From contig JAGXSE010000023.1 of NCBI GenBank assembly GCA_018333865.1, positions 62,001 to 126,000 of the forward strand: a stretch of DNA of 64,000 bases, given 5' to 3'. The notes under the pieces were generated by a model that was not told where the DNA came from, did not search any database, and saw only the letters and a list, made by a program, of their open reading frames with translations. This document shows positions 52,265 through 60,708 of the stretch, piece after piece (position 1 is the first letter of the stretch; each line of letters begins with the position of its first letter). Position numbers and translations under genes: made by a program. This DNA is from Syntrophomonadaceae bacterium (GTDB lineage Bacteria; Bacillota; PH28-bin88).

Positions 52265-53926
52265 GTGAGGAGCGAAATAACAACCAAGGGCTTGCAAAGA
52301 GCAAGTCACAGGGGCTTATATTATTCCATGGGTTTCTTGCCGGAAGACCTGAAAAAGCCGTTGATAGCCGTTGTAAATTCTCAGAATGAAACCATGCCGG
52401 GCCACGTGCATCTTGATGAAATCGCGTCTGCTGTTAAGGCAGGAATACTGGCGTCTGGAGGGACGCCGATCGAATTTCCGGTCATAGCTATCTGTGACGG
52501 CCTGGCTCAAGGCCATGCCGGAATGTCCTACTCATTGCCAAGCCGGGAACTGATCGCAGATTCTATTGAGTCGATGGTCAATGCTCATGCTTATGATGCG
52601 ATGGTGCTGATCACAAACTGTGATAAAATTACACCCGCTATGCTGATCGCAGCTGCAAGGCTAAATCTCCCGGCAATAGTTATCAGCGGAGGTCCCATGC
52701 TTGCAGGCTCGTATCAGGGGCGCAAGGTCTGCTATACTGACTTGGTGGAATCGGCCGGCCAGGTGGTACAAGGCAAAATGACAGAGGAAGAGCTGGCAAA
52801 CTTCGAGTGGGAATGTTTTCATGGAGTCGGTGCTTGCGCTCTGCTGGGAACAGCCAATACCATGAACATACTTGCCGAAGCCCTAGGCATGATGCTGCCC
52901 GGCGCTGGACTTATCCCGGCTGTATCAGCCAAAAGGAAAGCATTGGCCAAGCAAACAGGCATGAAAATTATGGAATTGTATCGCAAAAATATTCGTCCGC
53001 TAGATATCCTGACAATGGAAGCATTTGAAAATGCCATTGCTGTTTATATGGCCATTGGAGGCTCAACTAATATAGTGATGCACCTTTTAGCCATTGCTCA
53101 TGCGGCTGGGATCACACTTAAAATGGATAACTTTATCGAAATTGCATCTAAAACGCCTAATATAGTAAAAATAAAACCAGCCGGTGCCCATTTCCCCGAG
53201 GATGTTTATAATGCCGGCGGTGTGGAAGCAATTATGAAGCAGATGATTGATCACGGCATCGTTCATGCTGATGCAATAACAGTTACCGGCGCCAGCATGG
53301 GAGAAAACCTTGCTGCATCACAGGTGAAAAACCAGGATGTTATCCGGCCAATGGACAACCCGTATCAGCCTACGGGAGGGATAGCTTTCTTAACAGGAAA
53401 CATCGCGCCCGAAGGTTCGGTATGTAAAAAGGCTGCTGTCGGCCCGGAAATGATGCGGCATAAGGGTAATGCCAGGGTATTCAACAAAGAAGAAGACGCT
53501 GTCCGTGCTATCTTTGCGGGTGAGATCAGGCCTGGCGATGTAGTGGTCATTCGCTATGAAGGTCCAAGGGGAGGCCCTGGAATGCGGGAAATGCTGATGC
53601 CCACATCAGCCATTATCAGTATGGGGCTTGGCAACAGTGTCGCATTGATTACAGATGGAAGATTCTCGGGGGCTACTCAAGGAGCGGCAGTAGGCCATAT
53701 ATCTCCTGAAGCTGCTTCTGGCGGCCCGATTGCGTTGATTGAGGAAGGTGATTTGATAGAAATTGACATCATTGCCGGTAAGTTAAATGTTCTGGTCAGT
53801 GATGAAGAGTTGGCCAAAAGAAGGGAATGCTTCAAGCCTTTCCAGCTAAATATTCCCAAAGGCAGTTACCTGGAGCGTTATGCCAGCCGCGTAACCTCAG
53901 CTATGAGCGGGTCCGTTTTTGAATAG
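52265..53926 (+). CDS. IlvD/Edd-family dehydratase, atypical
   Basis: 553 residues from GTG 52265, AGGGAGAAG upstream. Fe-S and substrate motifs: ICDGLAQGHAGM, the carboxylated-lysine motif NCDK, and GVGACALLGTANTM. In standard dihydroxy-acid dehydratases the last one reads C-P-x-C-G-A-C-S/A-G-M-F-T-A-N, so both the C-P-x-C part and G-M-F are altered here. The C-terminal motif reads DGRFSGATQG instead of DGRFSGGTRG. It should dehydrate a 2,3-dihydroxy acid to a 2-oxo acid, but the substrate may differ from the valine precursor. No other ilv genes are near. Cytosolic. Confidence 0.82.
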   Translation: MRSEITTKGLQRASHRGLYYSMGFLPEDLKKPLIAVVNSQNETMPGHVHLDEIASAVKAGILASGGTPIEFPVIAICDGLAQGHAGMSYSLPSRELIADSIESMVNAHAYDAMVLITNCDKITPAMLIAAARLNLPAIVISGGPMLAGSYQGRKVCYTDLVESAGQVVQGKMTEEELANFEWECFHGVGACALLGTANTMNILAEALGMMLPGAGLIPAVSAKRKALAKQTGMKIMELYRKNIRPLDILTMEAFENAIAVYMAIGGSTNIVMHLLAIAHAAGITLKMDNFIEIASKTPNIVKIKPAGAHFPEDVYNAGGVEAIMKQMIDHGIVHADAITVTGASMGENLAASQVKNQDVIRPMDNPYQPTGGIAFLTGNIAPEGSVCKKAAVGPEMMRHKGNARVFNKEEDAVRAIFAGEIRPGDVVVIRYEGPRGGPGMREMLMPTSAIISMGLGNSVALITDGRFSGATQGAAVGHISPEAASGGPIALIEEGDLIEIDIIAGKLNVLVSDEELAKRRECFKPFQLNIPKGSYLERYASRVTSAMSGSVFE

Positions 53927-54108
53927 TATTTAAAAAATTCAACATCAACGCAATTGTTTGGATTTAAATGGGAAGAACTCAGGCGAGAAAATTATAAGGT
54001 TTACCTAGAAATAACCAGAGGAATTCTTTAAGACGTATCGAAATAGTTTTCGTAATCCTTTTAGGTCTATTTATATAACCAAAGGGAAAAAATAAGGAGG
54101 GAACATAA

Positions 54109-55119
54109 TTGTTTAAGAGGCTTATCTTGCTGTTGGTGGTTTTATCCCTGGTCTTTTCTGTTGTTGGTTGCGGCGCGAGGCAGGCTGAGCAGAAGGCCCC
54201 AGCTCCAGCCCCAGCCCCTGAAAAGTTTGCTATTCGTGTAGCCCATACTACCAGTCCGGAATCTCATTATCATCAAGGGTTGCTTAAATTTGACGAACTC
54301 CTCAGAGCTAAATCCAACGGCCGCGTTGAACTGCAGATCTTCCACAGCGCTCAGCTTGGCAGCGAGCGGGATGCGATTGAAGGCGTTTCCCTGGGGACTT
54401 TGGAAATGACCTTGGTGTCAAGCGCCCCTTTGTCTGGTTTTTCAGATAAATTTTTAGCCTTTGATCTGCCCTTTATCATTCAGGACAGGCAAAAAGCTTA
54501 TACAGTCTTTGACGGACCGATAGGTAAAGAGATTTTAGCTTCCCTGGAGCCGAAAGGAATACTTGGTTTGGGTATCTGGGAGAACGGATTCCGCATGCTG
54601 ACCAATAACAAGCGGCCGATAATGAATCCCGAAGATGTAAAGGGACTAAAAATCCGCTTGATGGAAAACCCTGTCCACGTGGCTACTTTCAAACATTTAG
54701 GGGCGCATCCGGTGCCAATGCCTTTTGGAGAGGTGTTTACCGCGCTGCAACAGGGAACAATTGACGGGCAGGAAAATCCCCTGGTCATTATTAACACCAG
54801 TAAATTTTATGAGGTGCAGAAACACGTGGCCCTGACCGGTCACTTCTATGCTCCGGCACCCCTGTTGATCAACAAGAAATTCTTCGATGGATTGCCTCAG
54901 GACATTCAAAAGATTATTTTAGAAGCAGAAAAAGAAGCCAGAACCTGGCAGCGAAATTTCTGCATCCAACTGGAAGGCGAACTGGTCGCCAAGCTGGAGG
55001 CAGCTGGCATGCAGGTGACTCGCCCGGACAAAAAGGCCTGGCAGGAAGCCACCAGACCCATATACCAGCAATTTGAGGCCAGGATCGGTAAAGACATAAT
55101 TGATGCTTTGATACAATAA
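54109..55119 (+). CDS. dctP: TRAP transporter substrate-binding lipoprotein DctP
   Basis: 336 residues from TTG 54109 (AAGGAGGGAAC upstream). Signal peptide with lipobox SVVGC (Cys21) and an Ala/Pro linker, then a DctP domain: RVAHTTSPESHYHQGLLKF in part, FHSAQLGSERDAIEGVSLG in part, KGLKIRLMENP with the carboxylate-binding arginine, and PMPFGEVFTALQQGTIDGQENP in pieces. The conserved arginine predicts binding of an organic acid. It sits outside the membrane and delivers the ligand to DctQM. Confidence 0.93.
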   Translation: MFKRLILLLVVLSLVFSVVGCGARQAEQKAPAPAPAPEKFAIRVAHTTSPESHYHQGLLKFDELLRAKSNGRVELQIFHSAQLGSERDAIEGVSLGTLEMTLVSSAPLSGFSDKFLAFDLPFIIQDRQKAYTVFDGPIGKEILASLEPKGILGLGIWENGFRMLTNNKRPIMNPEDVKGLKIRLMENPVHVATFKHLGAHPVPMPFGEVFTALQQGTIDGQENPLVIINTSKFYEVQKHVALTGHFYAPAPLLINKKFFDGLPQDIQKIILEAEKEARTWQRNFCIQLEGELVAKLEAAGMQVTRPDKKAWQEATRPIYQQFEARIGKDIIDALIQ

Positions 55120-55144
55120 CCTATCGGCTGCAAGTGGGAACAGC

Positions 55145-55169
55145 AGGCCCGTTCAATAGGGACGGGCCT
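55145..55169 (+). terminator. Intercistronic hairpin between dctP and dctQ
   Basis: AGGCCCGT (55145-55152) pairs with ACGGGCCT (55162-55169), followed by TTCATCTA. A short T run makes it a partial terminator, which would give more binding protein than membrane subunits. Confidence 0.6.
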
Positions 55170-55208
55170 TTCATCTATCTTTGAAGGAAAGTTTGAGAGG
55201 GTGAAACT

Positions 55209-55703
55209 ATGGAGGGACTGAGAAAATTCTTTGATCATATCGAAGAGTACATGATCATAATACTCTTGCCGTTAATGGTAGTGATTGTTTTTATGGCCAC
55301 CATGACAAGATACCTGCAGCTGTTTCCCATGCCCTGGTCAGAAGAGCTGGCCAGGTATATCATGGTCTGGCTGGCATACATCGGTGCGAGCCTGGGCATT
55401 AAAAGAGGCGCCCATTTAGGCATCGATGTCCTGGTTAATGCCTTGCCATCCAAGCTACGGCCTTTGTTGGTTTTTCTTCGTTTAGCAATCATACTCATTT
55501 TTGCTGTCTTAATTCTCTTTTATGCCTATCAGATCATTTCCCACCAGCAGCGTATCGGGCAGACCTCGCCCGCCTTGTTAATTCCTATCTGGTGGGCCTA
55601 CCTGGCTGTGCCGGTGGGCTGTTTAATGATTGGTGTCCGGTCAATCCAGGTATTTATTGCGGATTATAAAAAGAACTCTGCCAAAAAGGGGGGAGCTTTA
55701 TAA
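55209..55703 (+). CDS. dctQ: TRAP transporter small membrane subunit DctQ
   Basis: 164 residues, four membrane helices. The family motif is PMPWSEELARYIMVWLAYIGAS, followed by KRGAHLGIDVLV (given in part). It supports the large subunit in a Na+-driven high-affinity uptake system. The dctM start follows its stop directly. Confidence 0.92.
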   Translation: MEGLRKFFDHIEEYMIIILLPLMVVIVFMATMTRYLQLFPMPWSEELARYIMVWLAYIGASLGIKRGAHLGIDVLVNALPSKLRPLLVFLRLAIILIFAVLILFYAYQIISHQQRIGQTSPALLIPIWWAYLAVPVGCLMIGVRSIQVFIADYKKNSAKKGGAL

Positions 55704-56984
55704 ATGGCTGGCTTATTATTTGGCACCTTGTTTATTTTGCTCCTCGTAAACGTCCCCATAGCCATTTCGTTGGGCATGGCCTCGATTATAGCATTGAATC
55801 TGGGAGATATGCCCACACCACCACTTGTAGTGGCGCAGCGGATGTTTACAGCCCTTGATTCCTTTCCCTTTATGGCGATCCCATTTTTCATGCTGGCCGG
55901 AGGCCTGATGGAATCCGGCGGCATTTCCCGCCGGCTGATCAATTTTACCCGGACCATTGTAGGAGGGCTGCCAGGGGGGCTAGGTGTGATTACTATTGTG
56001 GCCTCAGCCTTTTTTGGCGCAATTTCCGGCTCAAACCCGGCAACCGTTGCTGCCATCGGCGGCATCATGATTCCTGCGATGGTTAGAGCAGGCTATCCCA
56101 AAGATTTTGCGGCAGCCATTGCCGCGGCAGGCGGCACGTTGGGTGTAATTATCCCCCCCAGCATTCCCATGATCACCTATGGGGTAGTTGCTGGTGTTTC
56201 CATCGGCGCATTATTTATGGCCGGCTTTGTACCAGGTTTAATATTGGCCGCAGGGTTAACTCTGGTAGTGGTTTTTTACGCTAAAATGCTTGGCTTAAAG
56301 GGCGAACAGCGGGCAACCTTTAAAGAATTCCTGGTGGCAGCTAAAGATGCTGTTTTGGCTTTAGTTATGCCGCTAATTATTTTGGGGGGGATTTATGGCG
56401 GTATCTTTACTCCCACTGAGGCAGCCTCTGTGGCGGTGGTGTATTCTTTTATTATCAGCGTTTTTGTTTACCGGGAAATTAAATTCAAGGAACTTGGCGG
56501 CATCATTGTCAAGGCTGGGGTGAATACTGCTATAGTTTTGCTGGTTGTCGCTACATCGGCTTCCTTCTCTTGGTTAATTACCAGTGCCCAGATCCCGGCA
56601 GTTGTGACTCAGTTTATGCTTGGTATATCTGAAAACCCGATTGTGCTGGTGCTTTTAATCAACATTCTTTTACTGATAATGGGCACATTCCTGGAGACCC
56701 AGGCCATTATTCTTCTGATTGCGCCCATCCTCCTGCCATTAGCCATAAAACTTGGCATTGATCCCATTCTCCTTGGGATCATCATGGTGGTCAACACCTC
56801 CATCGGCATGATCACCCCGCCGCTGGCAGTAAACCTGTTTGTTGCCTGCGGGATATCCAACCTGGGGATCGAGCAGATCAGCCGCAAGATAGTTCCTTTC
56901 CTGATTATGGGCATTATTGTTATTTTGCTGATCAGTAATATTCCCCAACTATCCCTGTGGCTGCCTCAGGTCTTGTTAAAGTAA
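55704..56984 (+). CDS. dctM: TRAP transporter large membrane subunit DctM
   Basis: 426 residues with 11 to 12 membrane helices. PFMAIPFFMLAGGLMESGGIS, FFGAISGSNPATVAAIGGIM and GVIIPPSIPMITYG (in pieces) and the later FLETQAIILLIAPILLP and SIGMITPPLAVNLFV are DctM signatures. It carries the substrate across the membrane with Na+. Confidence 0.95.
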   Translation: MAGLLFGTLFILLLVNVPIAISLGMASIIALNLGDMPTPPLVVAQRMFTALDSFPFMAIPFFMLAGGLMESGGISRRLINFTRTIVGGLPGGLGVITIVASAFFGAISGSNPATVAAIGGIMIPAMVRAGYPKDFAAAIAAAGGTLGVIIPPSIPMITYGVVAGVSIGALFMAGFVPGLILAAGLTLVVVFYAKMLGLKGEQRATFKEFLVAAKDAVLALVMPLIILGGIYGGIFTPTEAASVAVVYSFIISVFVYREIKFKELGGIIVKAGVNTAIVLLVVATSASFSWLITSAQIPAVVTQFMLGISENPIVLVLLINILLLIMGTFLETQAIILLIAPILLPLAIKLGIDPILLGIIMVVNTSIGMITPPLAVNLFVACGISNLGIEQISRKIVPFLIMGIIVILLISNIPQLSLWLPQVLLK

Positions 56985-57012
56985 TTTACGATTATTTTTT
57001 GGCGGTGGTTTT

Positions 57013-58164
57013 GTGCTTGGTTTAAAAACTCTGTTCCGGCAGTGGCAAAAGTTTTGCGGTCCCGGGGCAATGCCCCGGCGACCGCTCAGGGCTATGCAGG
57101 TAGAGGTTACAACCGCCTGCAATTTTAGCTGCCAGATGTGCCCGATGGGTTCTGAGAAAACGAGGGGCCGGGATATGGAATGGTCGACTTACCAGAAGTT
57201 GGCCGAAGATTTTCCGATGACTGAGCTGGTTTACCTGCAGGGTTGGGGGGAGCCGTTACTCCATCCGGAAATCGTTGCGATGGTTAGATTGGCGAAAAGC
57301 AAGGGGTGTCAGGTTGGTTTTACGACCAACGGGTCTTTGTTGAACGAGGATATGATTGCCTGTTTGCTGGAACAGGACATCGATTATATTACTGTTTCCA
57401 TCGCCGGTGCCATTGCGGTTACCCACGAGGCTATCCGCAAGGGTTCTAACTTTGCAGGATTGGTGGGTAACTTGCGCCAGTTGGTGCAAATGCGCAATCA
57501 AAAGGGGCCAAAACGGCCGAAGATAACCCTTTCTTACTTGATGTTAGAAGCAAATTTGCCAGAATTAGCCCAGGGGGTGGAATTGGCCAGCAACCTGGGT
57601 TGTGATGAGATGCTTGCGGCCAATCAGGATTTTCCTGCTTGCATTGCGCAGGAACAAAGCCGCATCTTTGACTGGGGGCCGGCCCCGCCGGATCGTTTGG
57701 CTGTGGTAGAAGCGGCTGTTTTTAGAGCTAAGGCCCTTGGTCTGAATTTAAGGGTATACCCGCTGGAATTGGGAGAAGAGGTGCTGGTTTGCGAAATGGA
57801 TCCGGTGCGGCAATTATTTGTCAGTATTGACGGAGATATCTCGCCCTGTGTATATATGAACATTGCCGGGCAAGAGGAGGTGCCCAGGTTTTTTAAAGGC
57901 AAGGAGTGTTCGCTGCCCAAAACAGTCTATGGCAATATCAAGCAAGATCGGCTGGAAGCAATCTGGGAGACTGCAGGTTATGTCAATTTCCGCGAGGTAT
58001 TTAAACGGCGCCAGGCCCTTTACCCACAGATAATGGGAGTAGTGATGGGAGAGGCAGTTTCCAGGCGGGATCTGCAGGAGCTAAAAAGCTGCGGGCACGA
58101 TCTGTTCTCACGTTATCCCCTGCCCCCGGGCTGTAGTTGCTGTTATAAAGCTTACAACGCCTGA
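57013..58164 (+). CDS. Radical SAM protein with SPASM domain
   Basis: 383 residues from GTG 57013. The radical SAM motif CNFSCQMC (Cys36, Cys40, Cys43) is followed by LQGWGEPLLHPEI and TTNGSLL. The C-terminal part has CEMDPVRQLFVSIDGDISPC and further cysteines (CGHDLF ... GCSCCY), as in SPASM twitch domains with auxiliary Fe-S clusters. No obvious precursor peptide gene is next to it. It lies 28 bases after dctM, so it may belong to the uptake operon. Its end overlaps the next gene tail-to-tail by 13 bases. Confidence 0.85.
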   Translation: MLGLKTLFRQWQKFCGPGAMPRRPLRAMQVEVTTACNFSCQMCPMGSEKTRGRDMEWSTYQKLAEDFPMTELVYLQGWGEPLLHPEIVAMVRLAKSKGCQVGFTTNGSLLNEDMIACLLEQDIDYITVSIAGAIAVTHEAIRKGSNFAGLVGNLRQLVQMRNQKGPKRPKITLSYLMLEANLPELAQGVELASNLGCDEMLAANQDFPACIAQEQSRIFDWGPAPPDRLAVVEAAVFRAKALGLNLRVYPLELGEEVLVCEMDPVRQLFVSIDGDISPCVYMNIAGQEEVPRFFKGKECSLPKTVYGNIKQDRLEAIWETAGYVNFREVFKRRQALYPQIMGVVMGEAVSRRDLQELKSCGHDLFSRYPLPPGCSCCYKAYNA

Positions 58165-58445
58165 TTTGCCAGCATTTCCATGGCCTTCTCCAAAGCTTTT
58201 TTCGCTGGCACGCCGTTTTTTACTTGTTCGTCGACATAGCATTCCAAATAAAAGGCCATTAAGGCCTGGCTGGCATTCTGGACCGCTGATCTAAGGGCTT
58301 TTAGCTGGATAATCACCTGCTGGCAGTCCTGTCCTTCTTCCAGCATCCTTTGGATTCCCTTCGCCTGTCCTTCAATACGCTTTAATCTGTTCATGATTTT
58401 TGTTTTTTCTTCTTTTCCCAACTCCATGCCCAAATCTATTTTCAT
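58152..58445 (-). CDS. CsoR/RcnR/FrmR-family repressor, possibly CstR-like persulfide sensor
   Basis: 97 residues from ATG 58445 (AGGAGG upstream). All-helical family start NRLKRIEGQAKGIQRMLEEG. It has cysteines at 41 and 69. In copper sensors a histidine lies four residues before the second cysteine; here the segment is FYLEC, so no histidine is present. Two cysteines without this histidine are the pattern of CstR, which reacts with persulfides. It is divergent from a Fe-S membrane protein gene and an ATACCC palindrome lies in between. The window also has a persulfide dioxygenase. Metal sensing is not excluded. Confidence 0.75.
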   Translation of the reverse strand: MKIDLGMELGKEEKTKIMNRLKRIEGQAKGIQRMLEEGQDCQQVIIQLKALRSAVQNASQALMAFYLECYVDEQVKNGVPAKKALEKAMEMLANQAL

Positions 58446-58551
58446 GGGGCGCACCCTCCTAGACATAATACCCTGTACTGTATTTATATTTTATAGGATG
58501 GTTTTTAGATAAGCAACAAGACAGATTGGTTTTATTTTGTGCTGAAGTCTA

Positions 58552-58579
58552 TTGACAAAACAGATACGCCTGGGCTAAT
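58552..58579 (+). promoter_or_regulatory. Predicted promoter of the NapH-like gene
   Basis: TTGACA (58552-58557) and GCTAAT (58574-58579) with a 16-base spacer and TGG in front of the -10. Confidence 0.55.
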
Positions 58580-58581
58580 AT

Positions 58582-58597
58582 ATACCCGCGAGGGTAT
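58582..58597. promoter_or_regulatory. Operator palindrome of the CsoR/CstR-type repressor
   Basis: ATACCC GCGA GGGTAT is a perfect 6-4-6 inverted repeat of the G-tract type bound by CsoR/CstR repressors. It lies just after the -10 of the promoter, so binding would block transcription. A weaker relative, ATACCC TGTA CTGTAT, is at 58468-58483 beside the repressor's own start, which suggests autoregulation. Confidence 0.7.
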
Positions 58598-58624
58598 TTT
58601 CTATTAGAAAGTGAGGCGTTGCAA

Positions 58625-59305
58625 ATGTACCAAAAAATAAGGCTAGGGATACAGCTGTTTGCATCCCTGCTGGCTCTGCTATTGTTAGGGGTGGGGGTAT
58701 ACAGCTTTAATCTTCTTTATGTAGCAAGCGCTCTGGGTTTGGCCTTTTTCGCCGGACGATTTTTTTGCGGCTGGCTCTGTCCCCTGGGTCTTTTTACCGA
58801 ACGGGTCTTAAAATTCTTCAGCCGGGAAAAGAAAATCCCTGCTTTTATGACCAAAAGCTGGTTCCGCTATGGTTTTACTGCCCTTTTTTTGGCAGGATTT
58901 GTAATCCTTTGGGTGTCACCCCTGGCGGAAATCGTTAAACCATTTATTCTGATGGGCACCATGTTCGTTCTGGCAATAATTATTGGAGTGCTTTTTTATC
59001 CAAAAGGCTGGTGCGCCTATGTATGCCCGTGGGGGGTATTGTCCAGCATGATTGGCAGAGTGGCTCCCTATCAAATGGTGGTGGGGGAAGACTGCAAGGG
59101 GTGCTTAAGGTGTGCCAAGGCCTGTCCGGTGACCGGTATTTTGGAGCCGGCAATAGCCCGCACTCGCGAAACAAAGGAAGCGGCAGTTATGCAGACCAGG
59201 TGTATCCGCTGCCTGCAGTGTGCCGGAGCATGCCCCTTGGGTAACATTGATCTGAAATCTGCATCCCAGATCCAAACCAAAGCAATTGCCGGATCGAAAG
59301 CTTGA
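58625..59305 (+). CDS. NapH-like 4Fe-4S membrane protein
   Basis: 226 residues from ATG 58625 (GAGG eight bases upstream). Four or so membrane helices with the inner-membrane Fe-S motifs CGWLCPLG and CAYVCPWG, then two 4Fe-4S clusters (CKGCLRCAKACPV and CIRCLQCAGACPL). Such proteins pass electrons between quinols and soluble or periplasmic redox proteins. The CstR-type repressor and its operator lie directly upstream, so expression probably follows sulfide, persulfide or metal stress. Confidence 0.82.
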   Translation: MYQKIRLGIQLFASLLALLLLGVGVYSFNLLYVASALGLAFFAGRFFCGWLCPLGLFTERVLKFFSREKKIPAFMTKSWFRYGFTALFLAGFVILWVSPLAEIVKPFILMGTMFVLAIIIGVLFYPKGWCAYVCPWGVLSSMIGRVAPYQMVVGEDCKGCLRCAKACPVTGILEPAIARTRETKEAAVMQTRCIRCLQCAGACPLGNIDLKSASQIQTKAIAGSKA

Positions 59306-59488
59306 TATTGCTGGGTTCGTTTCCTCAGGGCAATACCGGCAATGTTTGGTTGTTTAATAGTAAAACAAAATCTAATAAAGGATATTTAGCCAGATTTGTT
59401 GAATATTATACAGACCAATCGTAAATAGTCTTTGGGATGGCTTGTTAAAAAAACTAAATTTGTAGAAAATAGCGAAGGGATGAATAGA

Positions 59489-60610
59489 ATGCTGATTGGA
59501 GTGCCAAAGGAGATCAAGAGCCAGGAAAACAGGGTCGCCCTGGTGCCGGGCGGAGCTCTTGTTCTGCGCCAGACCGGGCACCAGGTGATCGTACAAACCG
59601 GCGCCGGAGTAGGAAGCGGGTTCAGCGATGAGGCCTATGTGGCAGCAGGAGCTGAGATTGTGGCTGGTCCGGAAGAGGTATTTGCCAGAGCCGATATGAT
59701 CATCAAAGTGAAGGAGCCGCTGCCGCCGGAGTATAACCTCTTCCGGGAGGGGCAAACCCTTTTTACCTATTTGCATTTAGCACCTGAGCCGGAGCTGACC
59801 AGAGTGCTGATGGAACGGAAAGTTGTCGGGATCGCCTATGAAACCATCGAACTGACCGACGGTTCTTTGCCTCTTTTAACCCCGATGAGTGAAATCGCCG
59901 GGCGGATGGCGGTCCAGATTGGGGCCCAGTTCTTAGAAAAGGCAAAAGGAGGCAAGGGTGTATTGCTGGGTGGGGTACCCGGGGTTCCGCCGGGAAGGGT
60001 CAGCATTATCGGCGGGGGCATTGTAGGAACGAATGCAGCCAAGATGGCCCTGGGCCTGGGGGCGGTTGTGACCATCATCGATAAAAGCTTGCCGCGGCTA
60101 AGGTATCTTGACGACATTTTTGGCGGCCGGGTGCATACCCTGGCATCCAACAGCTATAATATCCAGCAATCGGTTGAACAGGCTGACCTCCTGGTAGGGG
60201 CGGTGCTGGTCGCCGGGGCCAAGGCTCCGCGGCTAGTGACCGAAGACATGGTCCGCAGGATGCAGCCGGGGTCGGTGATCGTGGATGTGGCGATTGACCA
60301 GGGCGGCTGCGTGGAAACTATAGATAGGGTGACCACCCACGCCGAGCCGATCTACTTTAAACATGGCGTAGTCCATTACGCAGTGGCTAACATGCCGGGG
60401 GCGGTTCCCCGCACCTCTACCATGGCCTTAACCAATGCCACCCTGCCTTATGCCATGCAGCTGGCAAACAAAGGCTGGCGCCAGGCAATCGAGGAAAGTC
60501 CAGCCTTGGCCAGGGGGGTCAACACCCTGAACGGGTGCTTGACCTACGAGGCGGTAGCTCTAGCTCTCGGCCTGCCCTATACTCCACTGGAACAGGTCTT
60601 GACAGGTTAA
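59489..60610 (+). CDS. ald: Alanine dehydrogenase
   Basis: 373 residues from ATG 59489 (GCGAAGGGA upstream). [20 protein letters not shown] is the family start (in part) with the substrate-binding Arg; [31 protein letters not shown] (in part) and the NAD-binding [10 protein letters not shown] follow, as does [11 protein letters not shown]. It interconverts alanine with pyruvate and ammonia using NAD. In spore formers it also serves growth and germination on alanine. Length and motifs are complete. Cytosolic hexamer in known examples. Confidence 0.97.
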   Translation: MLIGVPKEIKSQENRVALVPGGALVLRQTGHQVIVQTGAGVGSGFSDEAYVAAGAEIVAGPEEVFARADMIIKVKEPLPPEYNLFREGQTLFTYLHLAPEPELTRVLMERKVVGIAYETIELTDGSLPLLTPMSEIAGRMAVQIGAQFLEKAKGGKGVLLGGVPGVPPGRVSIIGGGIVGTNAAKMALGLGAVVTIIDKSLPRLRYLDDIFGGRVHTLASNSYNIQQSVEQADLLVGAVLVAGAKAPRLVTEDMVRRMQPGSVIVDVAIDQGGCVETIDRVTTHAEPIYFKHGVVHYAVANMPGAVPRTSTMALTNATLPYAMQLANKGWRQAIEESPALARGVNTLNGCLTYEAVALALGLPYTPLEQVLTG

Positions 60611-60626
60611 CCAGGACGCAATAGAA

Positions 60627-60658
60627 AAAGCCAGCAGGAGCAATCCCGCTGGCTTTTT
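60627..60658 (+). terminator. Terminator of ald
   Basis: AAAAGCCAGC and GCTGGCTTTT form a 10-bp stem with an imperfect inner part, followed by TT; bidirectional form. Confidence 0.88.
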
Positions 60659-60708
60659 TGAACGTTTAGGAAATTATGCCCCTTGTGGATAATGTCCTAA
60701 AGCAGGAA

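Noticed and set aside
51360-53926. Ordinary pantothenate/branched-chain amino acid biosynthesis genes
   Set aside because: Not excluded, but the altered motifs, the missing panC/panD/ilvBCN neighbours and the adjacent sensor kinase and TRAP genes argue for a separate pathway.
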